Assembly: GCF_001183985.1 (NCBI RefSeq)
Contig: NZ_LFZW01000001.1
Coordinates: 1,395,812 to 1,459,811, forward strand
Reading direction: 5' to 3'
Length of the DNA: 64,000 nucleotides
DNA from: Peribacillus loiseleuriae
GTDB taxonomy: Bacteria > Bacillota > Bacilli > Bacillales > DSM-1321
The position numbers and the translations under genes are program-made. Shown here one piece after another: positions 7,724 to 15,294 of this stretch; positions within the stretch are counted from its first letter, which is position 1, and the number at the start of each line of letters is the position of its first letter. The notes under the pieces were generated by a model. The model saw nothing but the letters and a program-made list of their open reading frames with translations, was not told the DNA's origin and searched no databases.

Positions 7724-10335
7724 AAATTAATCGAGTCAGATATTTAAAGGGGCCCAATTATTTTTCATATTCGCCTACCTTGCTTATCGAGTTGGATATT
7801 GAAGAATTGGAATACCAACCTTCTGATATCATACCAGGGTTTAATGAAGCGTTAATGGCATCGATGCCTTCACTTCTTTCCCATACTTGTTCACCTGGCT
7901 ATACTGGTGGTTTCTTTGATCGTCTTAAGCGAGGTACTTGGATGGGGCATATTTTGGAACATATAGCTATAGAACTACAAAATTTAGCAGGAATTGAAGT
8001 AAAACGCGGGAAAACGATTGCAGGGGAAAATCCAGGTATCTATTATGTTACGTATAGTTATAAAGAGGAAAAATCAGGTCTTTGTGCATTTAATTCTGCA
8101 GTAAAAATCGTAGAGAGCATCCTCTCCGAATCAAAACCTGTAAAAATTGAATCGTATGTGGCTGAAATTGAGGAGCTCTACTATGCAAATAAATTAGGAC
8201 CAAGTACCGAAGCTATTTATCAAGCAGCTTTAAAAGCGGAGATTCCTGTGCAACATATAGGCGATGATAGTTTATTAAGACTTGGTACCGGTTCTAGGCA
8301 AAAGTTTGTTCAAGCAACGATTACGAGTCAAACATCAAATTTGGCTGTTGAACACTCCTGTGATAAACAAATGACCAAGGATATTTTAACAAATTGTGGT
8401 CTGCCAGTGCCAATTGGGATGGTTGCCTCTACACTTGAGGAAATCTTCCTTAAAGCGGATTTAATCGGCTATCCGCTTGTCCTTAAACCACTGAAAGGGC
8501 GACAAGGTCAAGGGGTGATGACGAATATTAAGAATCGTGAACAGTTGTTTAATATTGTCAATTGTCTTGAGACAGAGGGAGAGTCATATATTATTGAGCG
8601 CTATTACCAAGGAAGTGATTATCGTCTTCTTGTGGTGAATGGTCAACTTGTTGCGGCAAGCATGAGAATTCCCCCATATATTATAGGAAATGGCACCGAC
8701 ACAATACAAGAGCTTATTGAATTGGAGAATAAGAATCCGCTTAGAGGCGACGATCATGAAAAACCAATGACAAAGATCCCATTAGATCATTCTGTTAGCT
8801 GTTATTTAGAAAAAATGAATCTGTCGCTGCAATCTATTCCAGAAAAGGGTGACATTATTCAAGTTGTTGGGAATGCAAATTTGTCAACAGGAGGGAAAGC
8901 AATTGATGTAACAGATCAAGTACACGCCACAATAAAAGACATAGCGGTGTCAGCAGCTAAAGCAATTAATCTGGATATCGCAGGAATTGATGTGATTTGC
9001 CCAGACATCTCAAAGTCTTTTAACAGAGAGGAACTGGCTATTATTGAAGTCAATGCAGCACCTGGAATAAGAATGCATCATTTTCCGAGTGAAGGGAAAA
9101 AGCGAGATGTTGGAGCAGCCATTGTGAATTATCTATTTAAAGATAGAACAGAAGCAGCTATCCCGATTATCGCGATAACCGGTACGAATGGTAAAACGAC
9201 AACTGCAAGGCTCGTGTCTCATTTTTTGTCTGAAGTAGGAAGAAAAGTGGGAATGGCAAATTCTGATGGCGTATACATTGGTGGTCAATGTATAGATGAA
9301 GGGGATTGCAGCGGACCGATAAGTGCGAGAAAAGTGTTAGCAAATCCGAATGTTGATTATGCGGTCCTTGAAACTGCGCGAGGTGGTATTTTGCGAGAGG
9401 GACTTGCCTTTAGGCATTGTGATGTAGGCATCATCACAAATGTGGCTGAAGATCATTTAGGAAGCGATGGAATCGTTACGTTTGAACAATTGGTCAAGTT
9501 GAAACGGTTAATTGCTGAGGTTGTTCATGAGTCAGGGTATTGCATATTAAATGCTGAAGATTCGAATGTTGCTAAGATGAGTTCACATAGTAAAGGGAAA
9601 ATTATTTATACATCACTTACTGAGCAAAATGGTCTTGTAAAAGAAGCGCTACAAGAAGGGGCGGTAGTTTGGTATGTCAATGATTCTGGTTGGATTATAT
9701 ATGCGTGCGAGGGGAAAAAAGAACGTTTTCTGTTAGGAAGCGATATTCCAATTACAATTAATGGTACGGCAAAACATAATCTAGCAAATCTGCTCCAAGC
9801 ATTAGCTGCTGCTTATTCACAAGGCGTCACGATGGATCAGTTACGAGAAAGAGCGTTATGTTTTTATCCTGATAGTGAACTTTCAAAGGGGCGATTTAAT
9901 ATAAGAGAATTAAATGGGAGAAAAATAATAATTGACTATGCACATAATGTAAGTGGCCTCGCTGCGATATTTGATACCGTTAAAAACTTCGCTAAACGGA
10001 GGGTCGTGTCTGTGATTGCTGGCCCAGGTGATCGGAAAGATGAAGATCTAAGAAAAATGGCAGAGTTACTAAGTAAGCATTCAGATATCCTAATGTTGAA
10101 GGAAGATGATAACTTACGTGGAAGAGAGCCATTGGAAGTTGCTAAAATAATGAAAGAAACTGCAATCAACAAGCATATGAGTAAGAAAAATGTACTTATT
10201 GTTCCGAAAGAACCTGATGCATACCGTGAAGCGTGGGAACTTTCAAAGCCTGGTGACCTCTTGTTGTTTTTTTATACCGACTTTGATTATGTAACGGCAT
10301 TCTTTTCGAAAATCGCCAAACCAACTCTTAACTAA
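7720..10335 (+). CDS. cphA: Cyanophycin synthetase
   Basis: Makes the nitrogen-reserve polymer cyanophycin by ATP-dependent addition of Asp and Arg. The 871-aa protein has the expected order: an N-terminal domain, an ATP-grasp domain (about residues 210-470, with PLVLKPLKGRQGQGV and a metal-site segment IIEVNAAPGIRMH), and a Mur-ligase-like domain with the P-loop ITGTNGKTTT near residue 487 and the C-terminal IIDYAHN near 740. AAAAAAGGAG precedes the ATG, which overlaps the cphB stop. A strong terminator follows, closing the two-gene operon. Confidence 0.96.
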   Translation: MKINRVRYLKGPNYFSYSPTLLIELDIEELEYQPSDIIPGFNEALMASMPSLLSHTCSPGYTGGFFDRLKRGTWMGHILEHIAIELQNLAGIEVKRGKTIAGENPGIYYVTYSYKEEKSGLCAFNSAVKIVESILSESKPVKIESYVAEIEELYYANKLGPSTEAIYQAALKAEIPVQHIGDDSLLRLGTGSRQKFVQATITSQTSNLAVEHSCDKQMTKDILTNCGLPVPIGMVASTLEEIFLKADLIGYPLVLKPLKGRQGQGVMTNIKNREQLFNIVNCLETEGESYIIERYYQGSDYRLLVVNGQLVAASMRIPPYIIGNGTDTIQELIELENKNPLRGDDHEKPMTKIPLDHSVSCYLEKMNLSLQSIPEKGDIIQVVGNANLSTGGKAIDVTDQVHATIKDIAVSAAKAINLDIAGIDVICPDISKSFNREELAIIEVNAAPGIRMHHFPSEGKKRDVGAAIVNYLFKDRTEAAIPIIAITGTNGKTTTARLVSHFLSEVGRKVGMANSDGVYIGGQCIDEGDCSGPISARKVLANPNVDYAVLETARGGILREGLAFRHCDVGIITNVAEDHLGSDGIVTFEQLVKLKRLIAEVVHESGYCILNAEDSNVAKMSSHSKGKIIYTSLTEQNGLVKEALQEGAVVWYVNDSGWIIYACEGKKERFLLGSDIPITINGTAKHNLANLLQALAAAYSQGVTMDQLRERALCFYPDSELSKGRFNIRELNGRKIIIDYAHNVSGLAAIFDTVKNFAKRRVVSVIAGPGDRKDEDLRKMAELLSKHSDILMLKEDDNLRGREPLEVAKIMKETAINKHMSKKNVLIVPKEPDAYREAWELSKPGDLLLFFYTDFDYVTAFFSKIAKPTLN

Positions 10336-10342
10336 ACTATAT

Positions 10343-10379
10343 GATAAAACCCCGACTTAGAGAAAGTCGGGGTTTTATC
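10343..10379. terminator. Bidirectional terminator after cphA
   Basis: A perfect 16-bp inverted repeat (GATAAAACCCCGACTT and its complement) with a 5-nt loop gives A-tract and T-tract flanks on both strands. On the plus strand it ends cphB-cphA; on the minus strand it could also act for yidC. Confidence 0.9.
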
Positions 10380-10423
10380 GATGGCCAAATAACAAGAGGT
10401 TGTCTTAAAATAACATGCTCATG

Positions 10424-11209
10424 TCATGATTCATTTAACGTTTCAGGAGAAGTAAGTACTTCTTGTTTCGGTTCACGTTTGTATAATTTTTGTAATGTGT
10501 ACGTTTGGACAATCATGAATAATCCTCCAACTGACCAATAGAGAGGCAAAGCCGCAGGAGCTGAAAATGAAACAAAGAGAATCATAACGGGTGAAAGTAA
10601 GCCCATGAATTTCATGCTCGCTTGTTGCTCAGTAGGCATTTGTTTCAGAGAAACTTTGAATTGTAGGTAATAAATTACACCCGCAATTACAGCCATGATC
10701 ATATCTGCCTGTCCTAGGTTATACCATAGGAAGCTATGTGTAGCAATTTCGTGTGAAGCTTTAATGGCATAATAAAAGCCCATCAAAATTGGCATTTGAA
10801 TTAACATTGGCAGGCAGCCCATATTTAAAGGGTTGACTCCATGTTTTTGGTACAATGCCATCATTTCTTTTTGAAGTTCTTGTTTTTTTACTGGATCTTT
10901 TGTGTGTTTGATTTTTTCTTGAATGGCTGCCATTTCAGGCTTTAAATTGTCCATTTTACCTTTCATCTTAAGCTGTGTTTTGTATTGCTTCATTGTTAAA
11001 GGAAGAATGAGAATACGAATCAGTAGCGTCGCTAAGATGATGCTTAATCCATAATTACCATGGAATAGGTGAGCGTTGAATTCAAGGAGCCAAATCAATG
11101 GATTAATCAGGAATGTATGAAAAAAACCATCACTTGATCCAGAAGTGGCTTGGCAACCAGTTAACAAAAGTGAAAGCATTGAAACAATTACGATTATATT
11201 TTTCTTCAA
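10424..11209 (-). CDS. yidC: Membrane protein insertase YidC/Oxa1 family (SpoIIIJ/YqjG type)
   Basis: Inserts and folds membrane proteins, alone or with Sec. The 261-aa lipoprotein has a signal peptide with lipobox LLTGC, so Cys19 would be lipid-modified. Five membrane segments follow, with the conserved Arg in IRILILPLTMKQ, the cytoplasmic coiled-coil hairpin (about residues 80-120) and GCLPMLIQMPIL. Translation begins at TTG with AGGAGGAAAT upstream. That ribosome binding site is caught in a hairpin, and the gene follows a 95-codon ORF resembling MifM, so this copy probably corresponds to the inducible YidC2 (YqjG) of B. subtilis rather than SpoIIIJ. Confidence 0.95.
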   Translation of the reverse strand: MKKNIIVIVSMLSLLLTGCQATSGSSDGFFHTFLINPLIWLLEFNAHLFHGNYGLSIILATLLIRILILPLTMKQYKTQLKMKGKMDNLKPEMAAIQEKIKHTKDPVKKQELQKEMMALYQKHGVNPLNMGCLPMLIQMPILMGFYYAIKASHEIATHSFLWYNLGQADMIMAVIAGVIYYLQFKVSLKQMPTEQQASMKFMGLLSPVMILFVSFSAPAALPLYWSVGGLFMIVQTYTLQKLYKREPKQEVLTSPETLNES

Positions 11210-11217
11210 TATATTTC

Positions 11218-11254
11218 CTCCTCGGTTTGTTTAATCAATCTAAACAACGAGAAG
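11218..11254 (-). promoter_or_regulatory. Hairpin sequestering the yidC ribosome binding site
   Basis: On the minus strand CTTCTCG-TTGTTTA pairs with TAAACAA-(AC)-CGAGGAG, giving 14 pairs (one G-U) around a 7-nt loop. The right arm contains the AGGAG of yidC, and the left arm overlaps the last codons and stop of the upstream ORF. A ribosome halted near that end would open the stem and free the yidC start, the arrangement known for mifM-yidC2. Confidence 0.8.
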
Positions 11255-11527
11255 GGAAGCTGGTTCATCTGAGTCATCAGGAGATTCTTTTCTACGAATC
11301 GCTATAAAAAATTGCTGAATTCCTCTGCGTTCGAAAAACTCTGCAGATATATATGCATGCTTCAGTTGCATGATTTGATGTGCATCCTGCCCTTTTCCTT
11401 GGGTTAAGAAGTCATTTCTATGAATAAAGTAAACGGCTGCAACAGGAATAAAGAGGGTGAGAATATATCCAGCCATCATTGGGTTTAGTACGGTTTGATA
11501 ATCAAAGTCAAGCAATAATTCCCACAT
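11240..11527 (-). CDS. MifM-like nascent-chain sensor upstream of yidC (putative)
   Basis: A 95-aa protein, the same length as B. subtilis MifM, which stalls its own ribosome when membrane insertion fails and thereby switches on yidC2. The layout matches: an N-terminal membrane segment (about residues 17-36, YILTLFIPVAAVYFI), a charged middle, and a C-terminal RRKESPDDSDEPASLL resembling the MifM arrest region (a basic stretch, then SP and a run of acidic residues). Overall sequence identity is low, so the call rests on position, length, topology, the acidic tail and the hairpin over the yidC ribosome binding site. GAGGG lies 6 bp before the ATG. Confidence 0.72.
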   Translation of the reverse strand: MWELLLDFDYQTVLNPMMAGYILTLFIPVAAVYFIHRNDFLTQGKGQDAHQIMQLKHAYISAEFFERRGIQQFFIAIRRKESPDDSDEPASLLVV

Positions 11528-11564
11528 AGAAATCCCTCATTTTCTAGTTAAAAGCTCTACGTAC

Positions 11565-11592
11565 ACTATAACAAATTATATTAAATATACAA
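11565..11592 (-). promoter_or_regulatory. Candidate sigma-A promoter for the mifM-like/yidC operon
   Basis: TTGTAT (-35) and TATAGT (-10) are separated by 16 bp on the minus strand, ending 38 bp before the start codon of the mifM-like gene. Confidence 0.5.
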
Positions 11593-11791
11593 GTGTTTTA
11601 AGAAAGGGAGAAGGTTCCTCCTAACGGAAATTGTGGATATAATGTTTCCTGAGGAATTGTTTTATTCCATTTTAACAAGCTGTAACTCTACCACCATTTT
11701 AAAGGGAAAATAGGAATGAAACAAGGTACGATAGGTTATATGCCCACATAGTGTAAAGGGTAATGATAAAGTACATTCGAGGTGAAGGTAA

Positions 11792-12607
11792 ATGAATCCG
11801 TTCAACCTAAATTCCGGTTTTAATCTTGAAGGAAATCAGTATGTTAATGAACAAAACAATGATCCTTACTTTAATGAATATGATAATTATGGAGAGTATG
11901 ACGACGTGATAGCTAGACAGGCAATGAATGATCCAGGGCAATTGCCAAGTCATCAGTGGGAAGATTTAAATCAGCCTGTATTCGGTGAAGGATTTAGGTA
12001 TCCAAATCAGTCACCACAAGAAGGTGGGTATAGTCAGTACCCTGGCCTACCACTACCAGGAGGAGGTCAGGGTCAGTACCCTGCTGGCCCACCGCTACCA
12101 GGAGGAGGCTATGGTCAGTACCCTGGTCCACCACCACTAGGAGGAGGGCATGGTCAGTATCCAGGTCCACCACCAGGAGGAGGCCATGGTCCGTATCCCG
12201 GTCCACCACCAGGAGGAGGCCATGGTCAGTATCCTGGCCCACCACCAGGAGGAGGCCATGGTCCGTATCCCGGTCCACCACAAGGAGGGGGCCATGGTCA
12301 ATATCCTGGTCCACCACCACATGGGGGGCATGGCCAGGATCATCATGATGGACCGCCAACAGCGGCACCTCCACTATTTGTTCCGCAATTAAGTGGTGGG
12401 CTTTTGAAAGCTGTGGATCCAGGTAGTTTAAGAGGTTGTTTGTACCGAAATACCTATATTTGGCTAGAAAGTGGCAGAGGCTTTTGGTTTTATCCGACAT
12501 ATGTTGGCAGATATTCTGTTGCAGGTTACCGCTGGAGAAGAAACTTGCAGCGGTGGGTTTACTTTGGTGTAGACGCGGATCAAATTCGTTCATTCCAATG
12601 CTATTAA
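11792..12607 (+). CDS. Gly/Pro/His-rich repeat protein with conserved C-terminal domain
   Basis: A 271-aa protein of unknown function with three parts. An acidic, Asn-rich N-terminus (about residues 1-65) precedes a low-complexity middle (about 77-185) made of roughly 12-residue units of the form GGGHGQYPGPPP. A compact C-terminal domain of about 70 residues is rich in aromatic residues and Arg (GRGFWFYPTYVGR, YRWRRNLQRWVYFG). No signal peptide or membrane segment is visible. The repeat composition resembles surface or spore-coat proteins, but nothing here proves that. GAGGTGAAGG lies upstream of the ATG. It stands alone between terminators. Confidence 0.8.
   Translation: MNPFNLNSGFNLEGNQYVNEQNNDPYFNEYDNYGEYDDVIARQAMNDPGQLPSHQWEDLNQPVFGEGFRYPNQSPQEGGYSQYPGLPLPGGGQGQYPAGPPLPGGGYGQYPGPPPLGGGHGQYPGPPPGGGHGPYPGPPPGGGHGQYPGPPPGGGHGPYPGPPQGGGHGQYPGPPPHGGHGQDHHDGPPTAAPPLFVPQLSGGLLKAVDPGSLRGCLYRNTYIWLESGRGFWFYPTYVGRYSVAGYRWRRNLQRWVYFGVDADQIRSFQCY
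12021..12345 (+). repeat. In-gene tandem repeat, 36-42 nt units
   Basis: About eight tandem units built on GGAGGAGGCCATGGTCAGTA followed by CCTGGTCCACCACCA encode the Gly-His-Tyr-Pro repeats. Units near 12175-12290 are almost identical and alternate CAGTAT/CCGTAT, suggesting recent expansion by slippage or unequal exchange. Open frames on the opposite strand here are by-products of the repeat. Confidence 0.9.
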
Positions 12608-12643
12608 AGGAGCACACGATTTAATTTAACTGTACATGAACAA

Positions 12644-12695
12644 AGAGGAGGTATTAGAAGTATTCGTTAAGATACTTTTAATGCCTCTATTGTTT
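12644..12695 (+). terminator. Terminator after the repeat-protein gene
   Basis: AGAGG-GGTATTAGAAGTAT pairs with ATACTTTTAATGCCTCT (one bulged base) around TCGTTAAG, followed by ATTGTTT. Confidence 0.6.
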
Positions 12696-12729
12696 ATAGA
12701 GAATTGGGAATTGCTCATATTAAGGAAAA

Positions 12730-13554
12730 TCAAGTAATAGGCCCGTTATTCTTTTCATTTAAACTGAAATATTCAGGGAAATCAGTCGCGATTCCATCAA
12801 GCTTCATTTTCTCAAATGAGTGGATCTGCTTTTGGTTATTGACAGTCCAAGTAAATGCCATCATTCCACATGCTTGTATTCTTTGTTTTAGCTTTTCGTT
12901 CATCATTGTTCTTTTGGGGTTGATAAATGAAGCAAATTGTGAATAATTCCGTAAAGCTTTGTTTGATATTCCTTTTGGAGTATGTTTGATTAGGATTCCG
13001 ACTGGGACTTCAGGTAGAAGCTCGTGGAACTTCTTAATTGAAGTAATATTGAAAGATTGAACCATCACTTTTGGAGACGCAAAGCTTACTTGTAATCTGT
13101 TCTTAAGCTCATGAGCTAATACCAATTCAATTTCAGGGTAGTGTTCGGGATGTTTTATTTCGATTAAAATTCCAGAAAAGGGTAAAATTTCATCCAATGC
13201 AGTGCTTAATAAGGGAATTCTCTCTCCTTTAAAACGCTCGTCATACCAGCCACCAGCGTCTAATTTAGCCAACTCTTCATATGTGAAATCCCGAACTCTT
13301 CCCTTTCCATTTGTTGTTCTTTCCAAGGTTGAATCGTGAAAGACAACAATCTTTCCATCAAAACTCATTTGAATATCAATTTCAATGAAGTCAACTTGAT
13401 ATTCTAAAGCTTTTTTAAATGAAGCTATTGTGTTTTCAGGGCGATGCCCACAAGCACCACGATGACCGATCTTGAAAGAACCATATGTGGAGGGTAGAAG
13501 TGGCTGTTTTTTCCTGTTAAACCAACTGTGAAATAAAAGAAAGATTGATTTCAT
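12730..13554 (-). CDS. Glycerophosphodiester phosphodiesterase
   Basis: Hydrolyses glycerophosphodiesters to glycerol-3-phosphate and an alcohol. The 274-aa GDPD-family protein has the active-site motif HRGACGHRPENT near residues 32-43, EIDIQMSFDGKIVVFHD near 57-73 with the metal-binding E/D pair and catalytic His, and the late IEIKHPEH. An N-terminal stretch rich in Phe, Leu, Trp and basic residues could act as a weak membrane association segment, but there is no clear signal peptide. GAGGTAACCG precedes the ATG. Its neighbours do not suggest a pathway. Confidence 0.92.
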   Translation of the reverse strand: MKSIFLLFHSWFNRKKQPLLPSTYGSFKIGHRGACGHRPENTIASFKKALEYQVDFIEIDIQMSFDGKIVVFHDSTLERTTNGKGRVRDFTYEELAKLDAGGWYDERFKGERIPLLSTALDEILPFSGILIEIKHPEHYPEIELVLAHELKNRLQVSFASPKVMVQSFNITSIKKFHELLPEVPVGILIKHTPKGISNKALRNYSQFASFINPKRTMMNEKLKQRIQACGMMAFTWTVNNQKQIHSFEKMKLDGIATDFPEYFSLNEKNNGPIT

Positions 13555-13790
13555 TCGGTTACCTCACTTTCTAAGAACTCTATGTAATATTAAATGCTGT
13601 TCAAAAAGCCTGGCTCTCATGTATTTATAATATGCAAAACCATGAAGACTCCCTCTCTTCGAAATTCTAAGCTCATCATATCCTCCTTCTTGATTATGAC
13701 CTAATCGTATATCGGTGGTACATAATTTATAATATGCTGCTACTTTTTCAAAGTTTGGAGGTATAACGAGAGTGAAAGGAGGTGAACGAG

Positions 13791-13958
13791 ATGAACGAAC
13801 TTCTAACATTTGTCAGTGACGTTGGCTTTCCAATTATCGTCACGTTATATTTGCTTCATCGATTTGAAGCAAAGCTTGATGTGCTTACTCAAACCATTGT
13901 TGAACTGCCAGATCGTTTGAAGGATCACTTCAATTTAAATGATAGAAATGATTGCTGA
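13791..13958 (+). CDS. YvrJ family protein
   Basis: A 55-aa protein opening MNELLTFVSDVGFPIIVTLY, then LLHRFEAKLDVLTQTI. This is the YvrJ-family pattern: one N-terminal membrane segment containing VGFPI, and a short amphipathic, acidic tail. A strong AAAGGAGGTGAACGAG ribosome binding site supports the start. The family's function is unknown to me. A hairpin terminator follows at 13972. Confidence 0.85.
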   Translation: MNELLTFVSDVGFPIIVTLYLLHRFEAKLDVLTQTIVELPDRLKDHFNLNDRNDC

Positions 13959-13971
13959 ATGATAGTGTGAA

Positions 13972-14008
13972 AAAATGGATGAATCGATCTGTTTCATCCA
14001 TTTTATTT
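13972..14008 (+). terminator. Terminator after yvrJ-like gene
   Basis: AAAATGGATGAA pairs with TTCATCCATTTT around a 9-nt loop and continues ATTT. Confidence 0.75.
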
Positions 14009-14035
14009 ACACCGAATCCGGAGTTATAACGTTTC

Positions 14036-14068
14036 AATAAAAAAGATGCAGCCAAGTGGCAGCATCTT
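14036..14068 (-). terminator. Terminator of the cold-shock gene
   Basis: On the minus strand AAGATGCTGCC and GGCTGCATCTT pair around ACTT and run into TTTTATT, 17 bp after the csp stop codon. Confidence 0.85.
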
Positions 14069-14084
14069 CACCCATTTAGGTAGA

Positions 14085-14288
14085 TTATAGTTTTACAACA
14101 TTTTTAGCTTGAGGTCCGCGGTTGCCTTCTTCAATTTCGAATTCGACGTCTTGACCTTCGTCAAGAGTTTTGAAACCATCTCCTTGGATTGCAGAGAAAT
14201 GTACGAACACGTCGTCGCCGCCTTCTACTTCAATAAATCCAAATCCTTTTTCACCATTAAACCATTTCACTTTACCTGTAACTGTCAT
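14085..14288 (-). CDS. Cold-shock protein, CspB/CspC type
   Basis: A 67-aa single-stranded nucleic-acid-binding RNA chaperone, the usual length of the family. Both RNA-binding motifs are present: RNP1 KGFGFIEV near residues 14-21 and RNP2 VFVHF near 27-31, after the canonical [11 protein letters not shown] start. It is preceded by a leader of about 145 nt containing a stable hairpin, as is common for cold-shock mRNAs. AGGAGG lies near the ATG. Which Csp paralogue it is cannot be decided. Confidence 0.97.
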   Translation of the reverse strand: MTVTGKVKWFNGEKGFGFIEVEGGDDVFVHFSAIQGDGFKTLDEGQDVEFEIEEGNRGPQAKNVVKL

Positions 14289-14356
14289 TCGATAAATCCT
14301 CCTAAAAATTAAGCAAATATTAATATATGATAAAGCTTATTAGTTAAAATAAGCCA

Positions 14357-14407
14357 TTCATATATTAGCAAAATTCCACTAGTTGTGGATGCTTGCTAAT
14401 ATATGAA
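14357..14407 (-). promoter_or_regulatory. Long hairpin in the cold-shock mRNA leader
   Basis: TTCATATATTAGCAA (14357-14371) and TTGCTAATATATGAA (14393-14407) form a perfect 15-bp stem around 21 nt, itself holding CCAC/GTGG. It lies between the predicted promoter and the csp start, so it is in the transcript and is a candidate for temperature- or stability-dependent control. Confidence 0.65.
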
Positions 14408-14440
14408 TTCGTTTCACTTTTCTAAATATTATCTACCCAA

Positions 14441-14469
14441 ATTATAATCCATATTATTTTAATCCTCAA
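14441..14469 (-). promoter_or_regulatory. Sigma-A promoter of the cold-shock gene
   Basis: TTGAGG and TATAAT with exactly 17 bp between them on the minus strand. The predicted start is about 145 nt before the csp ATG. Confidence 0.65.
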
Positions 14470-14663
14470 TCACTAACCTTCATCAAAATGACATTTTTTA
14501 TCGTATCCTAAAAAATGATTTCTTATACCTGTATACATGAATAATCAGCTGTTAAAACATACATAACTAAGGCAAGTATGTTTAAGTTTTCCATCTCAGG
14601 TTAAACAGAAGGATAGAGAGTAGTGATTTATTAACGATTAATTTGGAAGAGGGGTTCTAGAAT

Positions 14664-14774
14664 ATGAAGAGAAAGATGTTAAAACGTGTTGCCGTATTAG
14701 TTGCTCCTTTGTTGATAAAAGAAGCAAAAAAATATTGGCAAAAGAAACAACAAGCAAAACAACAAAAGCGATAG
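14664..14774 (+). CDS. Small basic protein, 36 aa
   Basis: Encodes MKRKMLKRVAVLVAPLLIKE followed by a Lys/Gln-rich tail. It has a short hydrophobic centre (VAVLVAPLLI) between strongly basic ends, so it may associate with membrane or nucleic acid. GGAAGAGGGG lies 9 bp before the ATG, which is the main support. It is not a family I recognise. Confidence 0.55.
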   Translation: MKRKMLKRVAVLVAPLLIKEAKKYWQKKQQAKQQKR

Positions 14775-15294
14775 GTGCCAAACTAAGGTGACTATTTTTA
14801 AAATGAAAGCTGTGTGAAACAATATGGTTGTTTAAACGTATTTTGGTTCAATTGTGTGAAACTGTGATTTCATACGCTTTTCACTATGCAAACAGGTAGC
14901 AAACCGCCTTCTCCCACTTGCTTGTTGAAGTTCCTTAAAGCCGTTTTCGCTTTTTATAAAAAGATAAAAATGTATAAGTTTCTTCAATAATATTTGATGT
15001 CTAGCGAAAGCAGTCTTATACCTTATCTTATGCTATGCCAAAGGTTGATGAAGTCGTTTGTGTTATTCTAATGTGCAACTCATCTTAAGGTATAGCCAAA
15101 AAAGAAGCAGATATGATATATTTCTAAAGTGTAGAATGAATGAACATCGTACATGAACTATATCTATTGGTAAAAATGAAGAAGACACTGCCGAATAAGA
15201 TCTTCATTTTCGTGTGTGATGAATAAGAAAAGATGGGCGTTAGTTTACTTGATGGTGGACACTCCACTTATATAGGATAGAAGGGAATAAACAT
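14775..15294. other. 520-bp gap without a supported gene
   Basis: The stretch between the small basic protein and prfC is AT-rich with short direct similarities (GTGTGAAAC occurs twice near 14811 and 14853). I see no convincing ORF, RNA motif or strong hairpin. The prfC promoter must lie here but no clear -35/-10 pair stands out. Confidence 0.5.

Noticed and set aside
11994..12617. A 207-codon minus-strand frame and several shorter frames across the tandem repeats
   Set aside because: They are by-products of the 36-42 bp repeat; the plus-strand frame has a ribosome binding site and a sensible conserved C-terminal domain.
13564..13809. An 81-codon minus-strand frame upstream of the glycerophosphodiesterase gene
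   Set aside because: It overlaps the strong start region of the yvrJ-like gene on the other strand, has no ribosome binding site and shows no protein-like pattern.
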